A DNA stretch of 64,000 nucleotides from contig CM030945.1 in assembly GCA_018136815.1 (NCBI GenBank), positions 2,114,091-2,178,090 on the forward strand, read 5' to 3'. The notes under the pieces are model-generated. The model was not told the DNA's origin. It ran no database searches and saw nothing but the letters and a program-made list of their open reading frames with translations. Position 1 is the stretch's first letter. Every line of letters starts with the position of its first letter. The DNA is from Isochrysis galbana. Its lineage: Eukaryota > Haptophyta > Isochrysidales > Isochrysidaceae. The translations under genes were made by a program, and so were the position numbers. Of this stretch, positions 53,428 through 63,339 are shown piece after piece.

Positions 53428-56400
53428 ATGGGGTGCGCCTCGTCGAAGCCTGCCGTCTCCTCTGCGACCCCCTCGGCGTCGGCGGAGTACAGTGTGTCCA
53501 CATCCGCGGAGCTGATGACCAATTACCTCCAGTACGAGCTGCTCGACCCGCAGCGCAAGTTTGAGGCCTTGCAGACGCTCGACGGCTCATCGCTTCTGTT
53601 TGCCATCGGTACATCAGGAGGCTTTCGAGTAGTAGTGGAGCAGTCGGGCCAGTCGAGGCACGGATGGAGTGTGTACAACCTGTCGGAAAGTCTGATCGAG
53701 CGAGACTTCGCCGGTGTCGATGCAGAGGTCAGAAGCTTCTCTGTGGCACAGATGGCGGCGGTGGAGGAGGGGGCGGAGAGGCAGATCCACGTGGTGATGG
53801 TCATCGAGGCGGCAGGCACGAGCCACATGTACTTGAGCCTGAACAACTCGGACTCAGACTTGTCGTGGACATCTGACATGCCCTGGGTGCAAGCGCCATT
53901 CAACGCGCTCGACAGCGCCACAGGCGAGCCGCTCGCGGTGCCCGACCCGCTCATCATTGCAAATGTGTTCCTGAGCGACACCTCATCAGGCGAGTTTGTG
54001 TTTGTCGACACGGAGCGCAATACCAGTGCCGCCGAGCCGCTTCTATCGCGCTGGTATATTGATGTCACCGAGCCCAACGCGCCTGTGTGGAAGGCGCACA
54101 CTCTCGCTGCCGATATCCAAGCTTCATCGTACCAGAGCTGCCTCGGTCGGGCGGGCGGCCAGTTTGTGGATGGTATCTATACCATTGGGCAAGTGGCGGG
54201 CGTCGCTCAGTTCAGCTATGTGCCGCTGTACAACCCCTTCGATCCGTCGGCACCAGTGTCCGTGACGCTACTGTCCCTGCCCGACGGCCTCATTCCAGAC
54301 GCAATCGCGGCCGCACGCCACAGCAACGGGGATGGCTTCTCGGATCTGTACGTGGCCTCACAGGGCGGCCTCTACTTCTTCGCCAGCTCCAGCCAGGGGG
54401 ACCATTCCGTCGGAGTAAAGGTTGCCTCGCATGCCACCCTTCTAGCAGGCGTTTCGAAGCTCTTCGCTGCCGAAGAGGAGGGCGTGGTCACAGTCTGGGG
54501 CCTCGACGGGAGTGACCAGGTTTTCTACATGACGTGCCCCACTGAGAGTGTCCTAGACCTTGCGTCGTGGAGCTCGCCGTTACCCATCCTGACGGGTGTC
54601 GACGCGATCTCCCCATACATGGACCGCAAATTCGTGGCCAATACATTCTTTGCGCATTCGGGTAGTGGGCTGCTCAAGTACACGAAGACCCCGGGCACCG
54701 CTCTGTGGACGATGCGCGAGATTCAGCTTCCACCATCGTCCTCCATGCAAGATGCCACCGAAATCCAGAGCTTCACGACACATGTACAGGTGACCGACTC
54801 CACGACCGGTGAAGTGGCCGCGAATGTCGAGGTGCAGCTGACTGCAACAACGGTCACGTCGGTCCACATCAATCATCTGTACTACGCTGTCGGCCCAACG
54901 CCGGTCACTGTGATGACTGACTTCGAGGGTACCGTCACCATCGTCGAGACAACGCATGAATTGGTGGCCACGCGCTTTTCGGTTGCAGTGACGGGCGGGC
55001 CAACTGCTGTGGCGATCAATCCGATGGACAACGCGATGCAGCGGAACGGCGCGCTCGACACGGCAGATAAATTGCGGCAAGCCACAATCACAGCCGATGA
55101 CGGCACGCAGACTCCGTTCATTCCAGCCGACACCTCTGACGACGATGTGAACAAGATAGCCAATTGCAATGCACAGCTCCAAGCCGCGTCTTTAGCCGTT
55201 CAATCCACGGGTGCGCCGACCTTCGCTCCGCGTGGCTTCCGGAAACGTCTGCCGAGAGCACATCCCGTCTTTGCCGAGCCACACTTGCAGGGGTCGAGTG
55301 TTCTGTGCGATGTTGGCGACCTCTTCCGGTACCTAGCCACGGGTGTCGAAGCGGTGATTGACATTGCGAAAGATGTAGCCTCCGACGCCTACTACTTCGT
55401 TGCCAACATCGCGGGTTCGGCTTTCTCGGCCATCCTTGACGATCTCGAGGCCATTGCCTCAGCCATCGTGTGGGTCTACAATAAGACAATCGGCAAGCTG
55501 GTGGACTTGGTCCTCGAACTGCTGGCCTTTCTTTTCGGTTGGGATGCCATCCTTGTCACGCACAAGGTGTTGAAGAAGTTTGTCCTGCTGACAGCGGAGC
55601 AGTACGTCGACGACATCGCAGGCGCCCGGGCCGAGCTGGCGCAGAGCATTCAGGCTCTCAAGGCGAATATTGCGGCGTTCACGCCCATCCCTGGGCTAGA
55701 CGACACAACTGCTAGCGCAATGAAGAGCTCCGCCGGCTCGAGTAGCGCGCCCGGTAATCTTGCCAGTCACCACTTCAAAGGCAACGCTTCCCAGTCGTCG
55801 ACCACATACAATGCGGGCAGCCAGAGCGACTCCGTGCTGGATACACTGAACCAGATGGTCGAGGAGCAACTTTCGATGTTTGAAGACACTGCAAACAAAT
55901 TGGAGCAGGACGTGATCGAGCCCTTTACATCCCTCTCACTCTCGCAAATTACTGAGCGTCTGGTCGCCATCCTTGGAGTGGAGCTCACTGATAGCCTCGG
56001 TGACCTAGGTGACCAACTACTGAGCATTGCCGAGCCGCAGGCATCAACGCTCCCTGCTCTTCTCGACGCGCCTCTCAACATCCCGATACTTTCTTGGTTG
56101 TATAACAAGCTGACAGGCGGCGACCAGCTCTCCTTTCTTGATGTAGCCTGCTTGGTTGCAGCGGTACCTGCTACGATCATGCTGCGCGCGGCGAACGAGG
56201 GCAAGGCGCCCTACGCTATGGGCGACACCGTGACAGAGCTTATGCTCAGCGCCACGAGCGTCATAGATTGGAATAATGCGCCGTACAATGCGCAAACGGC
56301 CGCCTCGGCGCAGCAAGAGGGAGAGTTGATGCTAGGCGATAGCAACGTCGACACGGCCAAGAGCTTCCAGAGCCTACTCCTTGGCGCAAGTTCGCTTATC

Positions 56401-56961
56401 GGCTCGCTGATGCAGTGCTTCAGCTCGGCCGCCATCTCAGCGATCAAGGAGCAAGACGAGATAGATGAGGCTGATAGTGAGCTCTTAGTTACCATGGAAA
56501 TGGTGAGGTTCGCTGGCTCCATGTCCGCATCCGCCCAAGCATACAATGCCCACATGTTCGACACCGTTCCGGACGTCTCCAAATGGTACGTCAGTGCGGG
56601 CTCCATCATGCTTTGCCTCGTCAAATTCAAGGACTTTTTACGCATATTCTTCGCAAAGTCAAAGTCTGGTCTTCCCGGCAGCTCTGTGTTTGCATGGTTC
56701 GGCACTGTCGCAGGAGGCGTCTCCTTGGCCTCGATCATTTACACGAATGTCGAGGATCCTCCCGAGAAATGGACAGCGTCGGCAATCATGAAATTGACTG
56801 GGAACGTGAGCCAAAAGCTGGCTGGCGTATTGTCGGGACCCACATCAATGCTGAGCTCCGGTAGCGGGAAGTCGACGTTGCAGGGCCTCCAGTATACTTT
56901 CCGGCTTGGCTTCGGCTTCTTGATGATAGGATGGCCAATTGTAGAACTTGCGGGCGACTGA
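53428..56961 (+). CDS. Large intronless lipid-anchored protein, beta-propeller-like plus helical half, 1,177 aa
   Basis: The start at 53428 gives MGCASSKP, a textbook N-myristoylation signal with an adjacent Cys for palmitoylation, so membrane attachment on the cytoplasmic side is predicted. Residues about 40-500 are beta-rich with propeller-like blades, including one FG-GAP-type calcium loop (SNGDGFSDLYVASQGGLYFF). Residues about 600-1,150 are helical, with VLELLAFLFGWDAILVTHKV, KKFVLLTAEQYVDDI, a helical region around TANKLEQDVIEPF and a hydrophobic C-terminal segment (FRLGFGFLMIGWPIVEL). I have a faint match to uncharacterised fungal and bacterial proteins sharing the GWDxIxxTHxVxKxF motif, which I cannot verify. 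Being intronless among intron-rich neighbours, it could be a retrocopy or a transferred gene. Function is unknown. Confidence 0.85.
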   Translation: MGCASSKPAVSSATPSASAEYSVSTSAELMTNYLQYELLDPQRKFEALQTLDGSSLLFAIGTSGGFRVVVEQSGQSRHGWSVYNLSESLIERDFAGVDAEVRSFSVAQMAAVEEGAERQIHVVMVIEAAGTSHMYLSLNNSDSDLSWTSDMPWVQAPFNALDSATGEPLAVPDPLIIANVFLSDTSSGEFVFVDTERNTSAAEPLLSRWYIDVTEPNAPVWKAHTLAADIQASSYQSCLGRAGGQFVDGIYTIGQVAGVAQFSYVPLYNPFDPSAPVSVTLLSLPDGLIPDAIAAARHSNGDGFSDLYVASQGGLYFFASSSQGDHSVGVKVASHATLLAGVSKLFAAEEEGVVTVWGLDGSDQVFYMTCPTESVLDLASWSSPLPILTGVDAISPYMDRKFVANTFFAHSGSGLLKYTKTPGTALWTMREIQLPPSSSMQDATEIQSFTTHVQVTDSTTGEVAANVEVQLTATTVTSVHINHLYYAVGPTPVTVMTDFEGTVTIVETTHELVATRFSVAVTGGPTAVAINPMDNAMQRNGALDTADKLRQATITADDGTQTPFIPADTSDDDVNKIANCNAQLQAASLAVQSTGAPTFAPRGFRKRLPRAHPVFAEPHLQGSSVLCDVGDLFRYLATGVEAVIDIAKDVASDAYYFVANIAGSAFSAILDDLEAIASAIVWVYNKTIGKLVDLVLELLAFLFGWDAILVTHKVLKKFVLLTAEQYVDDIAGARAELAQSIQALKANIAAFTPIPGLDDTTASAMKSSAGSSSAPGNLASHHFKGNASQSSTTYNAGSQSDSVLDTLNQMVEEQLSMFEDTANKLEQDVIEPFTSLSLSQITERLVAILGVELTDSLGDLGDQLLSIAEPQASTLPALLDAPLNIPILSWLYNKLTGGDQLSFLDVACLVAAVPATIMLRAANEGKAPYAMGDTVTELMLSATSVIDWNNAPYNAQTAASAQQEGELMLGDSNVDTAKSFQSLLLGASSLIGSLMQCFSSAAISAIKEQDEIDEADSELLVTMEMVRFAGSMSASAQAYNAHMFDTVPDVSKWYVSAGSIMLCLVKFKDFLRIFFAKSKSGLPGSSVFAWFGTVAGGVSLASIIYTNVEDPPEKWTASAIMKLTGNVSQKLAGVLSGPTSMLSSGSGKSTLQGLQYTFRLGFGFLMIGWPIVELAGD

Positions 56962-57103
56962 GAATTCATGTTCAACCGAAGGAAGTGAAGCAGCCGACAA
57001 TTTCTACCACTATCTATCTTCGGATGGGCAGGCGTAGGCAAGGGCGAATAGGGGTGGAGCCTTGGTGCGTGCTTCCCCCCAACCCTCCTACCGGGCCAAA
57101 CAT

Positions 57104-57260
57104 AGGCCTTGGCAGAAATATCCGGATACATCTACTGGATATTTGGGCGAATTTTGGCAGGATTAGCTATCTCCTGGATATTCCCATGGGTGCTCTGGAT
57201 ACTTGGTGGATAGTTGGGTGGGTGTGGGGGTCCACGCGCGAAAACAAAACCCTTGCAGAG
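57104..57260 (+). mobile_element. hAT-like element left end fragment
   Basis: TAGGCCTTGGCAGAAATATC, CGGATACATC, TGGATATTTGGGCG and GAAAACAAAACCC parallel 28863-29000. No right end was found. Confidence 0.6.
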
Positions 57261-57452
57261 CAAGAAAGAGCGCGTGGCTCACCTGGGGGTCACCAGCAAA
57301 TAGGGTAGATTACGTTAATAAAGAGGCTGAATGCAACTAATACTTACTCGATCGCATGATGATTTTGACACACACACACACACACAAACTGAAGATTCTG
57401 GGCTACTCGCCTACTAGTTCTAGGTTTCCCTGTCCTTGCCACTACACCGCCC

Positions 57453-58252
57453 TTATCATCCCCTCCCACCAACTAAGTTTATACTTGGTTCGCCCATGGG
57501 GGGGCACGAGCCCCCTCTCTCCACTCCTCCCCTGCCATGGGGGAGGAACCACCCATCCTCCTGGCATGCCTGATGGCTTGCCAGGAGGCCAGTGCCCTGC
57601 TGACCCACTCTCCCAGTGACAGGCACGCCCCATTCGCTCGTCCTGGCCCCTCGTGGCTAGCCCATCGCTCCAACCCCCCCTCCCCCCCTGGTCGACAGGC
57701 AGACAGGTGCAGCGTGGGGGCCCCAGAGGCTCGGGAGCGCCAGCGAGGGAGAGGCAGGGGAGGCCAGGGCCCAGCCCCAGCCTCCTCTGCCCCCTGAGCT
57801 GGCCTCTAGGAGCCTCCAGGGGCCGCCAGAGGGCAGCTGGAGGCCTGCCGCAGGCGCGCCATCGCGCGTGCCGCAGGAGAGGGGAGAGAGAGCGCGGAGA
57901 AGGGGGTGGGCGCGAGCGAGAGCTCCGCCCACCGGAAAATCGGTAAGTCTCGCGCCTGTTTACAGGGTAAGACAAGACAGAGTCGGCCGCCCACTCGGAG
58001 ACACAGGAGGAAGGGGGGGAAAGATCACCGGGGGGTGGCGCGGGCCACCGGACCATTTCTAAGCCCTCCACCCCAATCCCCCTAGTAGTGTACGGGGGGA
58101 GCCGCCGAGCCGCCTGATGGCGGGGGGAGAAGGGCCGGGGGAATGGGGGTGTAGAGAGTATGCTACGTGCTACTTGTAGTGGGTAGTGGTTCCATTCGCC
58201 GCGAGTGCGGTAAGAATATTAAAAGGTTTTTTTTTATCATCCCCTCCCACCA
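57453..58252 (+). mobile_element. Retroelement (57472-58233) with 19-bp target duplication
   Basis: TTATCATCCCCTCCCACCA stands at 57453-57471 and again at 58234-58252. The 762-bp insert starts ACTAAGTTTATACTTGG, with TTCGCCCATGG as in the 30307 element, and ends GTAAGAATATTAAAAGG plus a T-run. The perfect duplication implies a recent insertion by target-primed reverse transcription. It has no credible protein, so it is non-autonomous. An inverted 5'-truncated relative is at 4785-5300. Confidence 0.92.
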
Positions 58253-58299
58253 CCTCCTCCCCTTCCCCCTTCATTCAATGTCATTCCTTTGTCATCGGT

Positions 58300-59035
58300 T
58301 TCCGGGGTCCGGCGGTCCGGCTCCGGTGCACTACCTAGAGCCTAGTTCAGAGTGCGGGTTCGGGGCAGGCCCGTTGGATGTCTTCGTTTTGGGTCCGACG
58401 GGATGGTTTCTTCGGGTCCATGCTCGGGGTAAGTAAGGGTCTCTCGTCATCATCAGTGCGGCGTGGTTACCTATGTCGTCCCATGATTCTAAGAATTTAT
58501 CCCTCGGTATGAATTCCCCTTGAAATTGTATGTACGTGTCGTTGTTTCTAAGGTATTGCGAGCATTCTTCTTTGCTGTAGAACGTTGTCGCGTCGTAGTC
58601 CTTGTAAACATAGTGTATGGTATTACATTCCAGCTTGCTCCATAGTTCTGCCCATGTGGGGTTTAATCTGGGGCCGGGGTGCGTCGGGTTGTACCATATA
58701 CCATATGGGTTGTGATAGTATGCCTTCTCTACTAGTTTTCAGGGGCGTAAGCTTGAGTTCGCGTATGTTTTTTAGCGCTTGCTTCCAAAACACGGGGAGC
58801 TTGCTCGTTCCTACTATTACCGTCCGTTAGCTTATTCATGGGTATTGTCGTTAGGACCGCCGCCCTCCCCCGGCTCGTGCGACAGAACCAAGCAAGCGTC
58901 TAGCACTTGTTTCCATTGCGCTTGCAGCAAAAGACAAAAGACAGACTTTTTGTATACCCCGGGATAAATAACAACCCCCGAAAGCCTGAAAGCCGACTTG
59001 CTGCCGCGGCTGCTCGATGGTATCCTGGGCGCCAC
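58300..59035 (-). pseudogene. LINE reverse-transcriptase thumb/connector fragment
   Basis: Minus-strand pieces: KQVLDACLVLSHEPGE, KLPVFWKQALKNIRELKL, then after a one-base shift LVEKAYYHNPYGIWYNPTH, PTWAELWSKLECNTIHYV, EECSQYLRNNDTYIQFQGEF and IPRDKFLESWDDIGN. This is the segment after the RT palm in L1-like elements. KDRLFVYPG on the opposite strand near 58950 is another LINE scrap. It is decayed by at least one frame change. Confidence 0.7.
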
Positions 59036-59860
59036 CTATGCGCCCGCATCGGATTCGGTCGAGTGCGCTCTCGCGATTCTCGGTCTCCTGCATTGCCCTC
59101 GCCGTCGCCTCCCATGCCGCTTCCTTCTCTTGATGCCTTGATGGCCTCGGCTCTAGCCTGCCGCAGCAACTCCGTGTAGGCCCGGTGCTGCTACCCAGCG
59201 CCAGAAGATGATTTCTGCTTTGGGTGGTGGGTTCCCGCCAGATGCGCTCTGAGGCGCTCTGGCAAGATCTTGGGCTTATCTGCTCGCTGCAGCGTAGAGA
59301 GCTAAGACGTGGCCCGTCCTGAGGCCACCCACGGGTCTCGCCTCATCGATCAGCGCCGAATTTGGCACTGCCAGAGAGAGGTGGGCCGCGAGGGCAGCCT
59401 CAACGCGGAGGCTTGTCAGCCACGCGTGGACGGCCGCGTCGGTGAGCTGGTCCTGGTTCTCGATGCCGAGTTCGAGTGAGGGCAAATCCTGCGAGGGGCG
59501 GGTCGGGATGGTCGGGGCGGGGTCTGTGGCAGCCAGGGTAGCCGCGTGCGCGCGCTGTGAGGAGCAGGGTGGGCTGCGCGGGCAATGATGCCAGAGGGTC
59601 AGGGGGTGGTCGGACTGTCGGCAGCCCGACACGGCGCTGCATCGGGCGGGAATCAAATGCCGAATGTAGCTTAGATATAAAGGAACCGATCTCCCCGCGG
59701 GCGCGACCGCCAATTCTTTTCGGGTAGAGCGTGAGCGCGCGTGACGGAGGGGGGGGGGGGGGGAGAATCGCATCATTTCCTGGCGACGATTTTCGTGGCG
59801 GCAGGTGGCCCCCCCTGAAGGTTTTTTTGGGGGCCTCGCGCCACGGTCAAAAAATGCAGC
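59036..59860 (-). CDS. Uncertain coding fragment
   Basis: Minus-strand reading has a plausible helical stretch (SLELGIENQDQLTDAAVHAW, LTSLRVEAALAAHLSLAVPN, VGGLRTGHVLALYAAASR) at about 59276-59480, and further down RQARAEAIKASREG. A stop and frame changes separate the pieces. No family recognised; possibly part of a decayed gene or transposon. Low confidence. Confidence 0.25.
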
Positions 59861-59870
59861 CCAACCCTTA

Positions 59871-59975
59871 CTACTGATGCAGTTAAAAAGCCCCTGTTTG
59901 ACCGCCCTATAATAAATAAGTAGTGGTAGTGGTTCCACGGCCGCATGTGCAGTAAAAATATTATGAAGTTTCCCC
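59871..59975 (+). repeat. Element 3' end, diverged
   Basis: CTGTTTGACCGCCCTATAAT mirrors 2040-2060. GTGGTTCCACGGCCGCATGT with CAGTAAAAATATTATGAAG corresponds to the 3' end of the 57472 element. Confidence 0.55.
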
Positions 59976-60496
59976 CCTTCGGGATAGTCCAACCATCTTT
60001 AAGGTATGTACCCCCTTACCGACATTTACTCACTTCAGGTATGAACATGAGACATGAGGGGTAGGACCAAATGAACGCTTCTCGCCTTACCGAGCCATCC
60101 TACACTCCACAACCCATGCCGCCTACCTAGGGCCAATCGCAGAAAGGTGTCTTCAAATCGGCGTGCACCACACCTTTTCAGACTCACCTCACGAAAGTCC
60201 ATCGAGCTTCTCCACCCGCCTTCTCCCCCGCCTAGATCCCCAGACGCGTGCTACACGCCACTCGTGACGGTAGCCGCTATAGCAGCCCCCCACATGGGCT
60301 GGAATATCCACTTCTGCCACCTCCAGATCGAGCAAGAGATGAACAGCTTACCACTGGTAGACGTGACGAGAAAACAAGTGGAGTAAGAGCTCAGAAGCCC
60401 GGTTACGATGACATACTTTCCCAAGAGCTAGGTATGGACTCGCGAGGAAGCACTCACTTTTGGGCGATCAAGCGGTAGTCTAGGTATGAATATAGT
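59976..60496. other. Spacer, no gene recognised
   Basis: A short frame at 60147-60386 (79 aa) has no family features. Confidence 0.35.
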
Positions 60497-61787
60497 CTAG
60501 GCATGATCCATCACTAGCGAGTTGTAATGTTCACCAAGGCCGAAATAGTGTCGGTGATAGGCGAGCCGCAGGCGAGGCCCATTGGCCTCATATTCCAACC
60601 CAGTAAGTACCTCTGGCGCATCTGCGGAGTAGACGACGATCGTGCGACGAAGAGCATGGGCGATAGCGGTGATCTCTAGTTGACCTAAGGACCCAAAGCA
60701 CAGAAAGCAACATCAAACGCAGGAGTGAGCACCACAAAAACGAAGTCAGGTAACGCATGCATACGAACTGAGGCCGACTAACCTCCCCATTCGTTCGAAG
60801 ATTCGACCTGGTTGCAATAGGACTCGATCAATCCTTCAGTGAAGTCATGGTCAGCCAAAAGATATGGCAAAAAGTCGTCCGGATGAGCACGGATGTAGTC
60901 TGCGGCCTGAGAAAAGTGTTGGGAGGACGCAGCATCAACCACGTGTCTTTGCGAGCGTCCGTGCAAGATATCGCACTCGCCATGGCCTATCGGCGCACCA
61001 GCTTTCGACAGTACTGAAAGTCGATAGAGGAGGCGTCTGAGTTTGCACATAACTGGTGTGCAAGCGACCGATAGAGACCTGCAGTCAGAGCCGGAGACGG
61101 TGAGAAAGCCATTTCCAGCACGGCCAGCAATAACTCCTTGCCTACTCTCCCGTGTGTGCCGGGCACCGAGCGGTAAGTTGCGGTGTGACTGGGGTACGAT
61201 AGCATACAATGTCCATCTGCCGCGATCTCATGCACCCGTAGGCCATGAGGTGAGAGGATGTTGGCGAGTCTCTTGAGTTCTTCCTCCCTGAGGCTCGGCC
61301 CAGCATTATCCTTTACATCCTGCATGCGCTTGTCACGATTGCGCTCGGCCTCCTCACGTCTTGCCCGCTGCTTCGCAGCCTTGCTCCCCTTCCTGGCTGC
61401 AGTACCAGTGCTGGCAACATTGCCCGCACCGCCCAAGGACATGCCCGACACGGCATCGGCCACCGCTGCCGAGGTGTCAGCGCCAGCGGCGGCGAGCTCT
61501 GCCTCGTGTCGTTTGCGCATATCTGCGAGCAGCGCTTCGAGCTCCTCATCGGCAGCGGCCCGCGCTGCCCGGTCTGTCTTTGGGATCGAGAACTTCTTTT
61601 CCTTCGCCACAGTGCGCAACCTCTGCTCTTCCTGCCGATGGCTCTTGAGCATCTTCTTGAGGTCGGGAGCGCTGGAGGTCGAACCAGCCTTGCTCGACGA
61701 GGCGCTTTCCTTGCCCTCGCTCTCCGAGTCCGAGCCGAAATTGAAGCATGACAGGTCGGGTCCGTCGTCGCCCTCGTCTCCACCCAT
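60497..61787 (-). CDS. OTUD6B: OTU-domain deubiquitinase, OTUD6 type, 323 aa
   Basis: Cysteine protease that removes ubiquitin; the OTUD6B family has been linked to proteasome assembly and translation. Exons 61208-61787, 60999-61078, 60783-60906 and 60497-60684 join in phase. Start at MGGDEGDDGPDLSCF. Residues about 35-170 are a charged coiled-coil-like N-terminal region typical of OTUD6 (LKKMLKSHRQEEQRLRTVAK, ELEALLADMRKRHEAELAAA, SKAAKQRARREEAERNRDK). The OTU domain holds the catalytic DGHC (exon 1/2 junction) followed by LYRSLAHQL, KLAADYIRAHPDDFLPYL, EWGGQLEITAIAHALRRTI and YFGLGEHYNS with the catalytic His. Length and order match the family. The GTATGC donor inside the catalytic Cys codon is supported by phase. 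Confidence 0.93.
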
Positions 61788-61984
61788 GGCGAGGAAAGAA
61801 GAAAAGGGGTGGGAGGAGAGGAGGGGGGGAGGGGGGAGGAGATAGGAGTAAAGTCGGAGTAAATTTACTAAGCAAGAGGCCGAAACCTCAGGGCGGAGTT
61901 GTTTTGGCCGGCACCGCTGCATCTCGGTAGAATATAACTTCTACGCCCCGGAACCAGGGTACACCCTTTTACCCTTTTACCTTG

Positions 61985-62100
61985 TACTCGTACCCCGCAC
62001 GCCGTGCGTTCACTCTTTCCGCGGGGGAACTCTGGGCGCGGAGTGCGGTCGGGAACCTTGGGGGCACCCCCTGGGACCGGGGGACTTTTACAGTATATGA
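61985..62100 (-). repeat. Interspersed GC repeat (third copy, inverted)
   Basis: Reverse complement of GGGTGCCCCCAAGGTTCCCG and CGCGCCCAGAGTTCCCCCGC, as at 42740-42835 and 44932-44970. Confidence 0.8.
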
Positions 62101-62324
62101 TGATAACATTTACGTAAACAGGTGATATGTCTTTTGATCTCCCTCCCCCCCGGGTCTTGGCGTTGCACACACGCCCATCGCTCGAGGCCTCGTACAGCTG
62201 TGGGTGTTGCTCGAGGGCAGCTGGCTCTGCGGCACGGCGCGCCACTCCATATGGCTCGCTCGGGGAAGAGTCCTAGTGCACCTCCAAGCGCACTCTCTCT
62301 TGGACCTACACGGTGCCTAGGTAG

Positions 62325-62444
62325 TTTTATTGTAAAGAGTGCGCCTCACGACTATCGCAAAGAGTTTTATTGTAAAGAGTGCGCCTCACGACTATCGCAA
62401 GGAGTTTTATTGTAAAGAGTGCGCCTCACAAGTACCGCGAGCAC
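62325..62444 (+). repeat. 40-bp tandem repeat, three copies
   Basis: TTTTATTGTAAAGAGTGCGC with CTCACGACTATCGCAAAGAG starts at 62325, 62365 and 62405. The third unit diverges at its end. Confidence 0.92.
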
Positions 62445-63059
62445 GAGTACTTTTGTAGACCGGTCCGCGCGCAACTACAATCTTGATCAGAATCCTAAGG
62501 AGTACTAGAGTCGAGTTTTATTTTAAACGCGCGCATTAATACCTGAGAGGTTCACAAAAGCACGCAATCCCTGTATACATATATTTATATCCCCATCTAC
62601 CGGTAGTTCACACAGCTATTTTCATGTACGGGAGGTATGCATATTATATAGTAGAGGTATACATATATGTTTATATCCCATCTACATATTTAGAGCTCAC
62701 AGCTCACAGCTACCGGTAGTTCCTGTGGGAGTGGTAATTGAAATTTTGTGATTGATGATTGATTGTCTTGCATCCAACTAGGTGCTAGGTGGTAGGTGGT
62801 AGGTGGTAGTGGTGGGTGGGAGGCCAGGCAAAATCAGGTGGCGGGATTGATTTTGCTATTGCTATGGCTTTGGCCTCACTCGCACGCTCACTCACCGCGC
62901 GCGCGCAGCGCGCAGTCCTCTGTTCCGGACATAGGGGTCTCCTAGAAACACGGTGAAACACACTGTTTTTGACTACCGTAGAAACACACTGTTCCTGTGT
63001 TTAACACCTAGGATCATATATGTATTTCCGGCTTTGGCTTTGGCTTTGGCACCTCCGCA
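62445..63059. repeat. AT-rich spacer with CTACCGGTAG palindromes
   Basis: CTACCGGTAGTTC at about 62597 and 62713, TATACATATATGTTTATATC twice, and GGTAGGTGGTAGGTGGTAG at about 62790. The run GCGCGCGCGCAGCGCGC is near 62898. No gene. Confidence 0.6.
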
Positions 63060-63265
63060 CTTGGGGTCTCAGTGCCTGTCCCGTCTCGTGCTCGGGCAAC
63101 GGTGTCGTCTTGCGTTACCGCCTTCATCAAGTTATTCGCATGATTTACTATGCGCTATGCTTTCCCACGTCGCTATAAATTTATCGCGTGGAATACTCGC
63201 CTTTGAATCGTATGTCCGTATCGTTACTTCTAAGATATTGTTCGCTCTCTTCCGCGGTGCAGGGG
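63060..63265 (-). pseudogene. LINE reverse-transcriptase fragment, second copy of the thumb region
   Basis: Minus-strand AEESEQYLRSNDTDIRFKGE then, one base over, IPRDKFIATWESI parallels EECSQYLRNNDTYIQFQGEF and IPRDKFLESWDDI at 58430-58540. Boundaries are unclear. Confidence 0.65.
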
Positions 63266-63339
63266 AGGCTGCTGGGGGGGGCGAAGAAGAAGAACACGTG
63301 GCCAGGGCTCAACGCGCGCCCAGGGAGTGGCTGGGCGCC

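Noticed and set aside
62325-62444. Three 40-bp units as a short CRISPR array
   Set aside because: Units are contiguous with no unique spacers.
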